Source: CAXBGS01 sp963975425
Lineage (GTDB): Bacteria; Planctomycetota; Planctomycetia; Pirellulales; Pirellulaceae
NCBI GenBank assembly: GCA_963975425.1
Contig: CAXBGS010000020.1
Span: forward strand, 1 to 64,000
Reading direction: 5' to 3'
Length of the DNA stretch: 64,000 nt
Below the pieces are notes generated by a model, which was not told where the DNA came from, made no database searches, and saw nothing but the letters and a program-made list of their open reading frames with translations. Shown here piece by piece: positions 27,673-36,232 of the stretch (positions are counted from its first letter, which is position 1; each line of letters begins with the position of its first letter). The position numbers and the translations under genes are program-made.

Positions 27673-28665
27673 TCAGGTCGCGCCATGGCGCTGCAATGAA
27701 CCTTGGAATCGTTGCCAGAAATCCATGTCACGTGCGAATCGTTCCGGTTCGATTTGATTCTTCAAATATTCCAGATGCCCGATCCAGTCCTTCGTTACCT
27801 GGATGAACGAATAGTCTTCTGCGTTCATCGGATTGACGAAGTCTGGGTCACCCGGCGATCGTTGGTGAAGAAAGCGACCGTCTGCATCCAAAACAATGTT
27901 GCTGGTCAGGACCGGCAATTTCATCCGAAGTTCAAAAAGAGCGACTTCCATTGGAGCCATTCCATCGGTCACCTCTTCCCATGCCGCGGCGACATCCGGT
28001 GGTGTCAAGCTGTCCGGAAATCGTATTCCGTAGCTGAGGCCTGACTGAGTCAATCCATCGTGATTCAGATCGACTTGCGCGGCCGACGGAATCAATAGAT
28101 TCAAGGCGCCCTCTTCGGTCAGCGAGTCGACATTGATGGGATCGGCCAGCCAGTGTGTGTTTTGCACCGACTTGAGTTCGGATGCTGACAATCCTTTCAA
28201 GAAGGATTTTGGATCGACGTAGGCGTTGGCGTCATAGGCCTTTTGCAAGATCCCACCGAAAGATTCACCGAGGTCTTGGGGTGCTTCAGGGCTTCGGTAA
28301 CGGCCCAGTCGCTCGACTTGGTACCAGCTGTTCCACGACTCTTGCACGAGTATGTCCAGTGGCTGGTCCGACTCGATGCTTGATGCGGACGCATATCCCG
28401 CCCTGTCGGCGTGTCGCAAGACCTCACTGAACACCGTCTGAATGTTCTTGTCCTCCGCCCGTCGCGTTTGCTGGAGCGTTGTGACACCGGTTGGGTTGTT
28501 CTCGATCTTCAAGGCCGCCACTGCCCCCGTTCTGCTTCGACTGCTTTTCTGTCCAGGCTCACGAGCAAGTATCGGCGTTTGCCGTATCTGCGCTTTCGAG
28601 AAAGTTTGCGCATTATTTGGGTAAGAAGGCCCTAGATTGGGCGAGAAGACCAGCGCGACAGTCAT
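27673..28665 (-). CDS. Conserved-looking protein of unknown function
   Basis: With the ATG at 28665 the protein has 330 residues; a GTG at 28695 would add ten. I do not recognise a domain. It has no clear signal peptide; the first half is polar and helical, and the second half has an EF-hand-like LNHDGLTQ loop (one Asp-x-x-Asp-Gly motif). It ends in a Trp-rich helix (ITKDWIGHLEYLKNQIEPERFARDMDFWQRF pattern). It follows the flavoprotein gene on the same strand with 54 bases between, so it may be the last gene of that cluster. Codon use looks genuine. Confidence 0.65.
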   Translation of the reverse strand: MTVALVFSPNLGPSYPNNAQTFSKAQIRQTPILAREPGQKSSRSRTGAVAALKIENNPTGVTTLQQTRRAEDKNIQTVFSEVLRHADRAGYASASSIESDQPLDILVQESWNSWYQVERLGRYRSPEAPQDLGESFGGILQKAYDANAYVDPKSFLKGLSASELKSVQNTHWLADPINVDSLTEEGALNLLIPSAAQVDLNHDGLTQSGLSYGIRFPDSLTPPDVAAAWEEVTDGMAPMEVALFELRMKLPVLTSNIVLDADGRFLHQRSPGDPDFVNPMNAEDYSFIQVTKDWIGHLEYLKNQIEPERFARDMDFWQRFQGSLQRHGAT

Positions 28666-28719
28666 GAACCCGTGATCACCAATGCTTGGTGGCACCAGCG
28701 GCCGGAAAGCAAATGGAAC

Positions 28720-29874
28720 TTATTGTCGTGGTGACTGAAACGATGAGATGAAACGCTTGTCAATCCAGTTTTTGAGTGTCAGGCACCAACGCGCGTGCAC
28801 GGTGAACCATCCGTATTCCAAAAGTGCATTCCCGTCGCCCGTATTGAGTATTTTTAGAAATCCTTGTTGCGGAGCGAAATGTTTCATCGGCCGCTTGTCA
28901 AACAAAGCTCGCAGATTGTTCGACAAGATTGGAATCTGCCGCACCGCGTACACACCGGCTTTCGGCGAAGGCGATGCGAGCACGGTCCCCGAGTCACCGA
29001 CGGCGAAAATTCGTGGGTCAGAAAGCGACTGCAGCGTATCGCTGGTTGCAATGAATCCGCGATCATCGGTTCGCAATCCCAGACGCTCGAGCACGGGCGG
29101 CGGCGCCGCGCCCGTCGCCCAAATCACACAATCCGATTGGTGCCTTTGGCCATCGTCGGTCAGAAAGTCAGATTCTCCGACTTCGGTCACTCGGTGTCCC
29201 GTTTGGATAGCGATGTCACGTTCGGACAACAACTTTTCGATGCGCCGAACGCTGCGACTGCTCATATCCGGAGCGACGCGGTCGCTGCTGGTAAAGATTT
29301 CAATTCGCAGCTGGCACTTGAAGTCACGTTTGCGACATTGTTCGTGTAAACACAAGGCAATTTCGACACTTGCGACGCCGCCGCCGACGATTGCAACGTG
29401 TTGCAGCTGATCACGAGAACGACCGTCTTGCTCAAGTCGATCATTCAGCCTTTGCAGAAACGTTTGCATCGGCTTGATTGGCACCAATAGCGGTGAACCC
29501 GAGTGCTCTCGCCACCCGGCAGGCATCGATCCAACACCGACCGAGAGTGCATCGAATCGAATCGGGGATCGGTCACTTAAACACAGTTCACCTGCACTCA
29601 GGTTCAAACCGGTCGTGTCCGCAAGAATCAGTTCCGCACCGGCACGGTCGCAGAGGCTTTCCAGGTCGATCCGCATTTCTTCGTCGCTGAATTGCCATCC
29701 CAACGTTCCTGGCAGCATGCCGGAGTAGGTTGCTGTTGGAAACTTGCTGATGCAAATCAGTTTGCAGTCGGGAATCGGATCATGAGCCCATTCCTTGACG
29801 ATGTGGGCATTGGTGTGGCCGATCCCCAGCAGGACGACGTTTCTCGCCCTCTCGCGGGTCTCCGTCGAGGTCAC
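28720..29874 (-). CDS. FAD-dependent pyridine nucleotide-disulfide oxidoreductase (NDH-2/SelD-N-like)
   Basis: The 384-residue flavoprotein has a first Rossmann motif in the unusual form GIGHTNAH, known from the family found fused to the N-terminus of some SelD proteins and from NDH-2 relatives. A second nucleotide site (VAIVGGGVASVEIAL) lies near 165 and the FAD motif IFAVGDSG near 295. No CXXC redox pair or sulfide:quinone reductase cysteines are visible, so it is not a typical SQR or disulfide reductase. It likely passes electrons from NAD(P)H to quinone or another acceptor. Its ATG overlaps the rhodanese stop by four bases. Confidence 0.85.
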   Translation of the reverse strand: MTSTETRERARNVVLLGIGHTNAHIVKEWAHDPIPDCKLICISKFPTATYSGMLPGTLGWQFSDEEMRIDLESLCDRAGAELILADTTGLNLSAGELCLSDRSPIRFDALSVGVGSMPAGWREHSGSPLLVPIKPMQTFLQRLNDRLEQDGRSRDQLQHVAIVGGGVASVEIALCLHEQCRKRDFKCQLRIEIFTSSDRVAPDMSSRSVRRIEKLLSERDIAIQTGHRVTEVGESDFLTDDGQRHQSDCVIWATGAAPPPVLERLGLRTDDRGFIATSDTLQSLSDPRIFAVGDSGTVLASPSPKAGVYAVRQIPILSNNLRALFDKRPMKHFAPQQGFLKILNTGDGNALLEYGWFTVHARWCLTLKNWIDKRFISSFQSPRQ

Positions 29875-30404
29875 TTCGTGACCTGTTCGTACTTTGCCGG
29901 TACACGATAGCGATCGCTGTAGGTGTGCACACGGTTGGTTGCTTTGCCGTCAAGTGTTACCAACGGCAATCCGGCTTCGATCCATTGCAGGATGCTTCCC
30001 TGGTAGTTTTGAACCTTGATGCCTTCCTTGGCGAGCTGTTTGGCATAGGCACCGCTGCGGCCACCGACGGTACAGTACGGAATGACCGTTCGTCCCTGAT
30101 AACGTTCGCGATCTTTCTCGTACTGCGACTTGGTAATCGCACCGGGGATGACGGATACGGCGGTTTCTGCATCAGTGCGGACATCAACCAGCACGAAGTC
30201 AGGATTCGGAGCTTCTGTGCCGGTTCGCTTTGCCCTGCTATCGGCCTTTTGTTGTGCGACCAATCGCTCACTCAGTTCGCTTGTTTTGATCGTGTCGATT
30301 TTCGGCCCGCCGAACAAGGAGCTCAGCTGAGCGTTGGCGCGAGGCGTTTGACACGTTCCCACGACCAGAATGACGACCGCGATGATCCAGTGGCGTTTAT
30401 CCAT
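29871..30404 (-). CDS. Secreted rhodanese-like protein
   Basis: The 177-residue protein has a signal peptide (about 1-25, ANA-Q) and one rhodanese domain. The domain shows the DVRTDAE start (VLVDVRTDAETAVSVIPGAI), and the active loop is YCTVGGRS, with a Cys for persulfide carriage. The C-terminal segment SILQWIEAGLPLV is typical. It probably moves sulfane sulfur in the periplasm. It overlaps the flavoprotein start by four bases and follows the bacterioferritin on the same strand. Confidence 0.9.
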   Translation of the reverse strand: MDKRHWIIAVVILVVGTCQTPRANAQLSSLFGGPKIDTIKTSELSERLVAQQKADSRAKRTGTEAPNPDFVLVDVRTDAETAVSVIPGAITKSQYEKDRERYQGRTVIPYCTVGGRSGAYAKQLAKEGIKVQNYQGSILQWIEAGLPLVTLDGKATNRVHTYSDRYRVPAKYEQVTK

Positions 30405-30426
30405 CGTTGGGTGTTACCTGTGGGCT

Positions 30427-30449
30427 TGTGAGTTGAGTTGAGATGAGAT
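30427..30449. repeat. Short TTGAG-type pentamer run
   Basis: A run of GTGAG/TTGAG/TTGAGA/TGAGA lies between the bacterioferritin and rhodanese genes. It may be a small slippage product; no function is implied. Confidence 0.4.
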
Positions 30450-30470
30450 TGTTTCTTCCATCTCGATATT

Positions 30471-30932
30471 TTACATGTGTTTGGAGATGAATGCAGGTTC
30501 ACCCATTCTCAGCAGCAGGTCCAGCTGCAGCTCTAACCAACTCTTATGCCCTTCTTCGTCCAATGCGATCCGTTCGAACAATTGCCGTGAACCGATATCC
30601 CGATCGTCATTGGCTTGGTATGCAGCTTGCGTGTAGAACTCGATCGCCTCTTTCTCATCGGCCAAGTCCAATTCGAACATCTCCTTGAGCGAAGTTGCGC
30701 GGACCGGGGTTTTGTCGAACTCGAGTTTCGGATCACCCTCCAAGAATAGGATGCGGTTAAGGTACTCCTCGGAATGTCCAAGTTCTTCCTGCATCTCTTC
30801 ACGCATTTTGGACGCCAACTGTGTGATTCCCCAGTCATCCAGCACACATGCGTGCAGTTGATACTGGTGCGTTGCGCTCAGTTCCATCCCAAGCGCTTTC
30901 TGCAAGTTTGCGACGGTGTTTGATTTTGACAT
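30471..30932 (-). CDS. bfr: Bacterioferritin-like ferritin lacking the heme Met
   Basis: The 153-residue four-helix protein has the Bfr ferroxidase ligands: Glu17 (MELSATHQY), Glu50 and His53 (EELGHSEEY), a Glu in ADEKEAIEFY, and Glu/His in LDEEGHKSW. The heme-ligating Met of classic Bfr (E-M-K-H in E. coli) is replaced by Leu51 (E-E-L-G-H), so heme binding at the dimer interface is unlikely in the usual manner. It should oxidise and store iron. A GGAG site precedes the start. It lies between a DUF3365 heme protein gene and a rhodanese gene on one strand. Confidence 0.92.
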   Translation of the reverse strand: MSKSNTVANLQKALGMELSATHQYQLHACVLDDWGITQLASKMREEMQEELGHSEEYLNRILFLEGDPKLEFDKTPVRATSLKEMFELDLADEKEAIEFYTQAAYQANDDRDIGSRQLFERIALDEEGHKSWLELQLDLLLRMGEPAFISKHM

Positions 30933-31100
30933 TCTAAGTCTCCATGTCTCTCGGTTAGTTGACTGAAAAAATGGGTTCGTAAGGTTGGTTCTGCGTGAGA
31001 CGATTTCCGTCGTTGAAAGTCGAGGATCGAATAAGAGATTTTGCCCCAGTTCGACCGCTGCGTCTGTGTTGCCGGGAAGCCGGGCTGATTCCGGTGAGAG

Positions 31101-31790
31101 CTAAGAATCGTCGTCGGCATTCTCGACACTGTCGACGGCAGGTTGGTCAACCGTCCCGGGCACCTCGACCCAGAACCATCCGCGCAATTCATCCAGCCTA
31201 AAGCCCGTTGCTCGATCACTCGGATACAGCTTTGCCAACGCTGGTTTAACTTCGTCGATAATATCCTCGTCCTGTCCATGGCACATCAGGCACTTCACAC
31301 CCATTCGGATTGGAAAGACTGCCCCGGTCTGGCCGTCTTTCAAAGTCACGAAACGCGGTGTGTCTGTGCGGTCTTCGACAAACGGTCTTACCCAGTCTCT
31401 TGGTTCGTTTTCGGCGCTGCGAAGCTTGAACGACGTGCGCCCAATTTCAACACAGTATTCCTCGCCAACGGAGGACGAGATTTGTTTGGCTTCTGTACGG
31501 CAGACCTCGATCGCGGCTGCGGGCCCATCGGACTGCATGGCGGACATCAACCGGTTCGAAAGCTGGGAAAACAAGGCGTCCTTTGCCCGTGTAGCGATCG
31601 CTCTGTGCCGAGCGGGGACTTGCGTTTCCGTTCCCAAGTCCGCCGGCGAAGAAGATTGCGCAGCGGGTGTTTCGCTTTGCATGGAAGATCCATTCGAATG
31701 CTGTTCACGGCACCCGATTGCTGCAAGCATCGATACCGTCAGGGTGATTTGTAGCAAGTGACGTAGGTGAACGACGTTTGGAAATCTCAT
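31101..31790 (-). CDS. DUF3365 (Tll0287-like) c-type heme lipoprotein
   Basis: The 229-residue protein has a lipoprotein signal ending in LAAIGC. Its body matches DUF3365: a PAS/GAF-like domain with CRTEAKQISSSVGEEYCVEIGRTSFKLR-type strands, and a C-terminal CLMCHGQ heme site near 185. The domain is found alone or on sensor kinases and binds heme c, often for redox or gas sensing. Here it is alone, tethered to a membrane. It sits between the persulfide dioxygenase and bacterioferritin genes. It could sense or carry electrons for the cluster; this is inference. Confidence 0.85.
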   Translation of the reverse strand: MRFPNVVHLRHLLQITLTVSMLAAIGCREQHSNGSSMQSETPAAQSSSPADLGTETQVPARHRAIATRAKDALFSQLSNRLMSAMQSDGPAAAIEVCRTEAKQISSSVGEEYCVEIGRTSFKLRSAENEPRDWVRPFVEDRTDTPRFVTLKDGQTGAVFPIRMGVKCLMCHGQDEDIIDEVKPALAKLYPSDRATGFRLDELRGWFWVEVPGTVDQPAVDSVENADDDS

Positions 31791-31891
31791 CGTGCTTTTC
31801 TTCTTGATGATAGCTGTCTGATTGCTTCGTTTCTTAGCGGATGCGGCCAGTGGATCGAAGATTGATCGAGCTGGCGTCTAAAGTTCGTGGA

Positions 31892-31951
31892 TTGATCAAT
31901 TACGTTCATTGATGAGTTACGTGCATGGATGAATTACGTTGAATGATCAAG
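31892..31951. repeat. 17-bp tandem repeat, three and a half copies
   Basis: Units TTGATCAATTACGTTCA (31892-31908), TTGATGAGTTACGTGCA (31909-31925) and TGGATGAATTACGTTGA (31926-31942), plus a partial copy to 31951. The run overlaps the last codons of the persulfide dioxygenase gene at 31947 and lies upstream of the DUF3365 gene. It could be a regulator array or a tandem duplication. Confidence 0.8.
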
Positions 31952-33371
31952 CGCTGACCGCGTCGGCGGGTTTGACCGACGGTAAACCAGCGCTCTTCCA
32001 CGCGACATATCCACCGGACAGGTTGACCACTGATTTGAATCCGGCGGCTTGCAAGACACTTGCGGCGACGGCGGAACGAGCAGCACTGCGGCATTGGACA
32101 ACGATCGTTTGATCGCGTGGCCACGGATCGATGTGGTCCGGCAATCGGCCTAAGTAAACATGTTCGGCTTGCTCGATGTGTCCCTCATTCCATTCTTCGT
32201 CCGATCGTACGTCAATCAGTCTGACCTGTCCGGTTTCGATCGAACGCGCTAACTCAGCAGGTGTGGCTGCGGAATAAACTTCTGTCGCCATGGCTGAGGC
32301 CTGGACCGCATCGACATCAAAGCCACCCTGAATATCTTCGACACCGATTTTGTGCAGGACTCGTGCGGCTTCTTCAAGTTGATCCGGTTCGCAAATCAAG
32401 AACACCGGCTGATCGTAAGGAACGAGCCAGCCGGCCCAGGTCGCCAGCATCGACACGGGAATATTGATCGTTCCCGGAACATGTCCCTTGGCATAGTCCG
32501 CAGACGCAGTGATATCGACGACCGTTCCCCGAGAGATGGCGCCAGCGAGTTCGCCCATATCGAGCATTTTGTGAGTATGGTTTGCACCGAGGATTCGAGG
32601 TCCCTCTTTGTTCACTCGTTTCATCAAAGCAAAGTATTTCGGGGCTTCGGGTTGGTCGGCCAAGATGTAACGAACAAACTCATCCTCATCGGTGAACTGC
32701 AACGCGGGATTGAACCGTTTTTCGTAACCGACGGTCGACGAGGGAATTGCACCAAGACCCTTACCACACGCACTGCCGGCACCGTGGGCCGGCCAAACTT
32801 GCAGGTAGTCCGGCAGCTGTTTGAACCACTGGGCCGATCGATACAGATCACGTGCGCTGGGCCGGGCCGTGTCGGCAATTCCGGCGGCTTTCTGCAACAG
32901 ATCGGGGCGACCGATTGAGCCGACAAAGACAAAATCGCCCGTAAAAATTCCCATGGGCTCACTGGCACCGCCGCCTTGATCCGTCACCAGAAAAGAGATG
33001 CTCTCGGGCGTGTGACCCGGTGTATGAACGACGTCAAACTTGATTTTGCCAATCATGAAGTGATCGCCGTCATGCAGCGGCTCATTCGCATAAGCATCCA
33101 AGTACACGTATTTCCAGTCCTCGGTGCCTTCGTCGGACACGTACAGCTTTGCGCCAACTCGCTCGGCCAACTCTCGGGCGCCGGATACGTAGTCGGCATG
33201 GATGTGCGTTTCGGCAACGGCGACCAGACGTAATCCTTCTTGTTTTGCGAAGTCTAGATACGGATCAATATCGCGCCCCGGGTCGACAACGACCGCTGCG
33301 TTCGCTCGCTGGCATCCAACGATATACGATGCATGTGCAAGCTTGTCGTCATAAAAGTATTTCAGCAACAC
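31947..33371 (-). CDS. CstB-type persulfide dioxygenase with two rhodanese domains
   Basis: The 474-residue protein starts at GTG with AAGGA nine bases upstream. The N-terminal metallo-beta-lactamase domain (about 1-245) has the ETHE1/PDO motif ETHIHADYVSG, the iron-site segments HTPGHTPES and FTGDFVF, and Cys in GSACGKGLGAIP, equivalent to CstB Cys201. A middle rhodanese homology domain (about 270-355) and a C-terminal rhodanese (about 370-465) with VVQCRSAARS follow. The order matches Staphylococcus CstB, which oxidises persulfides to thiosulfate. It lies between rhodanese-DUF2892 and DUF3365. Confidence 0.93.
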   Translation of the reverse strand: MLLKYFYDDKLAHASYIVGCQRANAAVVVDPGRDIDPYLDFAKQEGLRLVAVAETHIHADYVSGARELAERVGAKLYVSDEGTEDWKYVYLDAYANEPLHDGDHFMIGKIKFDVVHTPGHTPESISFLVTDQGGGASEPMGIFTGDFVFVGSIGRPDLLQKAAGIADTARPSARDLYRSAQWFKQLPDYLQVWPAHGAGSACGKGLGAIPSSTVGYEKRFNPALQFTDEDEFVRYILADQPEAPKYFALMKRVNKEGPRILGANHTHKMLDMGELAGAISRGTVVDITASADYAKGHVPGTINIPVSMLATWAGWLVPYDQPVFLICEPDQLEEAARVLHKIGVEDIQGGFDVDAVQASAMATEVYSAATPAELARSIETGQVRLIDVRSDEEWNEGHIEQAEHVYLGRLPDHIDPWPRDQTIVVQCRSAARSAVAASVLQAAGFKSVVNLSGGYVAWKSAGLPSVKPADAVSA

Positions 33372-33457
33372 GTTGATTTCCTTTACTCATTGTGGTCCCC
33401 GCCCTTGGTTCTGACGAGAACAGGTTCCCAGCACGATTACGCTTTACGACAACATGA

Positions 33458-34003
33458 CTATGTCGAACATGATCCACCGGCGGCACATTGATTCCACGGC
33501 ATCTTGGCGATCATCGAAGCCATGGGGCAAAGTCCGGTGAAACCTGCGAAGATCAGCCCGGCACCAACAACCGCCGAAAGGCCGACAAAAAACGGGTGCA
33601 CAAGGTATGCCAAAACGACACCGAGTACCGTCAAGGACCCGGCCGCAATCTGGACCTGTTGCATCAACGGCAGGGTCTTTTTGCCTCGCACGACGGGCAA
33701 TCCTGCTCGGTCCCATGCCGTCGTGCCGCCTTCGACATTGACAACGTTTTCATATCCGGCGTCGAGAAATTTTTGACAAGCTTGTTCGGACCGATTACCT
33801 GCATGACAGATCACGTAGAGGGGGTGATCGGCGGAACCATTTCTCGATTTCATGATGTCGTGCGGGTCCAAGGATTCCAGTGGAACACTTCGAGCACACT
33901 CGGCGTGAATTTCGCGATATTCGGTGGGCATCCGCACGTCGATCAAGTCAATGTCTCGATGTTCTTGATACTCGGCGAGTTGCTTGACGTCGATGGATTG
34001 CAT
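33458..34003 (-). CDS. Rhodanese-DUF2892 membrane protein
   Basis: The 181-residue protein starts at the ATG at 34003, which has GGAGA seven bases upstream; a TTG at 34036 is less likely. An N-terminal rhodanese domain (about 5-105) has LIDVRMPTEYREIH and the active loop VICHAGNRS. A C-terminal DUF2892 region with two helices follows (about 115-165), ending in a Cys-rich tail (CPMASMIAKMPWNQC, then GGSC). It likely accepts sulfane sulfur at the inner membrane. It is the first gene of the six-gene minus-strand sulfur cluster. Confidence 0.9.
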   Translation of the reverse strand: MQSIDVKQLAEYQEHRDIDLIDVRMPTEYREIHAECARSVPLESLDPHDIMKSRNGSADHPLYVICHAGNRSEQACQKFLDAGYENVVNVEGGTTAWDRAGLPVVRGKKTLPLMQQVQIAAGSLTVLGVVLAYLVHPFFVGLSAVVGAGLIFAGFTGLCPMASMIAKMPWNQCAAGGSCST

Positions 34004-34349
34004 TTGGGTCTCCGCGGATGACTTATTAAACCCCAACAGGTCGCGGGGTTACGACATATGGGATTAAAAAAAGGGAACGGGTATAGGCGGTGCTCAGTGC
34101 TGTCACTATTGGCACGTGGCGACTGAAAAACGCGAAGGTGGATTTGCCGGTCGGCCGCGTGAGGAAAGCCCTGGATGTTCTCATGATTCTCCAGCGTCAT
34201 TCCACTCAAAATTGCGTTACAAGCGACTTCGGCAGGTCTTCATTCCAATATATCGGAATGTTACGACATAACAATGAGACTATCGTAGAAAAATCCGAGG
34301 CCATCTTCTATTGCGGCGAATGATTGCTCGCCGGCAGCAGATTTTTCCG
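34004..34349. promoter_or_regulatory. Promoter-side region of the sulfur cluster
   Basis: This gap upstream of the rhodanese-DUF2892 gene holds a 20-bp near-palindrome at 34242-34261 and two copies of GTTACGACATA (34048-34058 and 34261-34271). The second copy abuts the palindrome and forms GTTA-N5-TAAC. The area is AT-rich compared with its surroundings. No gene is visible. Confidence 0.55.
34242..34261. promoter_or_regulatory. Near-perfect 20-bp palindrome, likely operator
   Basis: CATTCCAATATATCGGAATG pairs with itself at all but one position pair. The AT-rich core with short symmetric arms resembles operators of ArsR/SmtB-type repressors, a family that includes sulfide sensors such as BigR and SqrR. 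No ArsR gene lies in the window. Its start-side distance to the cluster's first ATG is about 240 bases. Confidence 0.6.
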
Positions 34350-35117
34350 TCAGACCGTTAGCTCGACCGGCCGAAAATTCACGTGCTTGATCGCCGCACC
34401 GCCGTTATAGAACTCAAAGCCTTTCAGGTGGTACTGCTCGATCCTTCGATGAGTATGGCCAAAGACGACTCGACGAACCGGTTGCATCAGTGCGGGGTCT
34501 TGGCGATGCATCCAGCGGACCAAACGCAAGCAGGTCCTTCGGCGGCGATGGGCCGCAAAAGCCACCGTTTGGTGCAGCCTGGCAGAAACCGCGGCGTCGT
34601 ACAGCCGACTTGTTCGCGGGTGAGCCATCGGTTTGTCTCGCCAAGACTGGCGATAGCTCGTGAAAGCTTGATCGGTACCGCCCTTTTCAATCACGTCGCC
34701 ATGCACAAACAGTGCATCGCCGGCAATAAGTGCATCGATGCCGCAACGAAACCTCTCGCGTGCATCAGCCCACTGATGCAACCGGCTTGCGAACTTGCCG
34801 TGGGCGTCGTGATTTCCGTTCAAGAACACGAACTGCGTTGTCGGGTGCGCATCATATTGAAATTGCAACCAATCGAGGGCCGCCGCGACGGATTCGTCCT
34901 CGTGTCCCATTTGGCTCCAGCGAAAATCAAATAAGTCGCCTCCCCAAACGCACACGTCACAACGCTCAACGACGTCGCGGATCAAGCGTCGATGCGTTTG
35001 GACTGTTGAACGACTGCTGAAGCAATGCAGGTCGGAAACAAAGCAGAACCGCAGATCGGAACGATCATCAACATTCCACCTGGCGATCGCAGGGACTCCA
35101 TTGGGACTTAAATTCAT
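34350..35117 (-). CDS. UDP-2,3-diacylglucosamine hydrolase-like metallophosphoesterase
   Basis: The 255-residue protein has the complete calcineurin-type metal site: DLH (FVSDLHCF), GGDLFDF, GNHD (LNGNHDAHG), VHGD (LFVHGDV) and GHTHR (VFGHTHRR). The order and spacing resemble LpxH/LpxI-type and related phosphoesterases. LpxH would act in lipid A synthesis; the Arg/His-rich C-terminal half (about 175-205) is unusual for LpxH, so another phosphoester substrate is possible. It is upstream of no obvious partner and ends near the regulatory gap of the sulfur cluster. Confidence 0.85.
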   Translation of the reverse strand: MNLSPNGVPAIARWNVDDRSDLRFCFVSDLHCFSSRSTVQTHRRLIRDVVERCDVCVWGGDLFDFRWSQMGHEDESVAAALDWLQFQYDAHPTTQFVFLNGNHDAHGKFASRLHQWADARERFRCGIDALIAGDALFVHGDVIEKGGTDQAFTSYRQSWRDKPMAHPRTSRLYDAAVSARLHQTVAFAAHRRRRTCLRLVRWMHRQDPALMQPVRRVVFGHTHRRIEQYHLKGFEFYNGGAAIKHVNFRPVELTV

Positions 35118-35245
35118 GCGGTGAGTCTTCTCGGAAAAACAAGGCGAACACGTACAGCAGCGGAATAGCCTTGTCCATGGGAAACGATCGTCAAGTCAGC
35201 ATCGCACCGTCTACGCTCGGCCTGTCCATTCTACCGGCCGAACGA

Positions 35246-36232
35246 TCAGGCTGCCGTGTACGAGTCAATGTCTTGGAAGGGCAATGCGTGTCCTGCCAAC
35301 AATCGTTCGATCGGGTGCGAGCCTAGGCCCGAGTCGACCACCTCTCGCAAGTCTTGCTTACGCACGACCGCCACGGGGACACCTCGGTCGGATACAACAA
35401 ATTCATCGACTGCGTCACTCGACAGCCAGCCGAGTACATTTTGCGCGTTCCATCGTGCACTCACCACCGGCAGTGGCGCCGGTCGGACGGGCCCAATTTC
35501 CTTTCCATTGGCGTCAATCAGCACACCACTGGGGCTTCCGTTTTTCGCGTTCCAAACTGGTTCGTCCGCCATCATGACTTCGCTGCGCGCCGCCAGATAA
35601 ACAAAGCCTGCGACGAAAACCAATAGAACATTGCCCGTCATTAGTCCGACCAGTCCAAAGCCAATCGCAACAAATTGACCGACGTTCGCGGCGATACCTG
35701 TTGCTTTGCGGTACGGCATCGTCAGCGCAAGTGCCGCACGCAACACCCGTCCGCCATCCATCGGAAACGCCGGCAGCATATTGAAAAGCACAAGCGCCAC
35801 GTTGACCCAGGCCAGATTCATCAGAAACGTCAGTCCTGTGGTTGGGACGATGCCCGACCAAGTGATCAGTGGCAACCCGAGAAACAACATCGTCGCAATA
35901 ACGACATTCACGGCGGGACCGGCAACGGCGATCGCAAGTTCTTGCCACGGAGTACGCGGAATGCGTTCCAAAGCCGCGACACCACCGATGGGCAGTAATG
36001 TGATGTCCTTTGTATGGATGCCGAAACGTCGGGCGGTCAACGAATGTCCCAGTTCATGCAGAACGACACAGCCAAATACCGCAAACACAAACAAGACTGC
36101 CACCGTGGCAGCGACCGCCCCGCTGCCCGCGGCAAGGTTTGCAAAATAAATCCACGCCGGCAGCAGCAAGAACGTCCAATGCAGACGTAAATCGATTCCA
36201 GCGATTTTTCCCAGGTGCCATGAATGATTCAT
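35246..36232 (-). CDS. Site-2 protease family zinc metalloprotease (M50) with CBS-like tail
   Basis: The 328-residue polytopic protein begins at an ATG with GGAG nine bases upstream, so the longer upstream frame is rejected. The zinc motif HELGHSLTARRFG lies near residue 55, and the second metal motif LPAFPMDGGRVLRA near 145. Six hydrophobic segments are visible. The C-terminus (about 255-325) resembles a CBS domain. It should cleave a transmembrane substrate within the inner membrane, perhaps an anti-sigma factor or regulator. No partner gene is adjacent. Confidence 0.9.
   Translation of the reverse strand: MNHSWHLGKIAGIDLRLHWTFLLLPAWIYFANLAAGSGAVAATVAVLFVFAVFGCVVLHELGHSLTARRFGIHTKDITLLPIGGVAALERIPRTPWQELAIAVAGPAVNVVIATMLFLGLPLITWSGIVPTTGLTFLMNLAWVNVALVLFNMLPAFPMDGGRVLRAALALTMPYRKATGIAANVGQFVAIGFGLVGLMTGNVLLVFVAGFVYLAARSEVMMADEPVWNAKNGSPSGVLIDANGKEIGPVRPAPLPVVSARWNAQNVLGWLSSDAVDEFVVSDRGVPVAVVRKQDLREVVDSGLGSHPIERLLAGHALPFQDIDSYTAA

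Noticed and set aside
28720..29874. Sulfide:quinone oxidoreductase
   Set aside because: The conserved SQR cysteines are not visible, although context would suit it.
31891..31950. FNR-like TTGAT...ATCAA sites in the 17-bp array
   Set aside because: Spacing does not match the 14-base FNR consensus.
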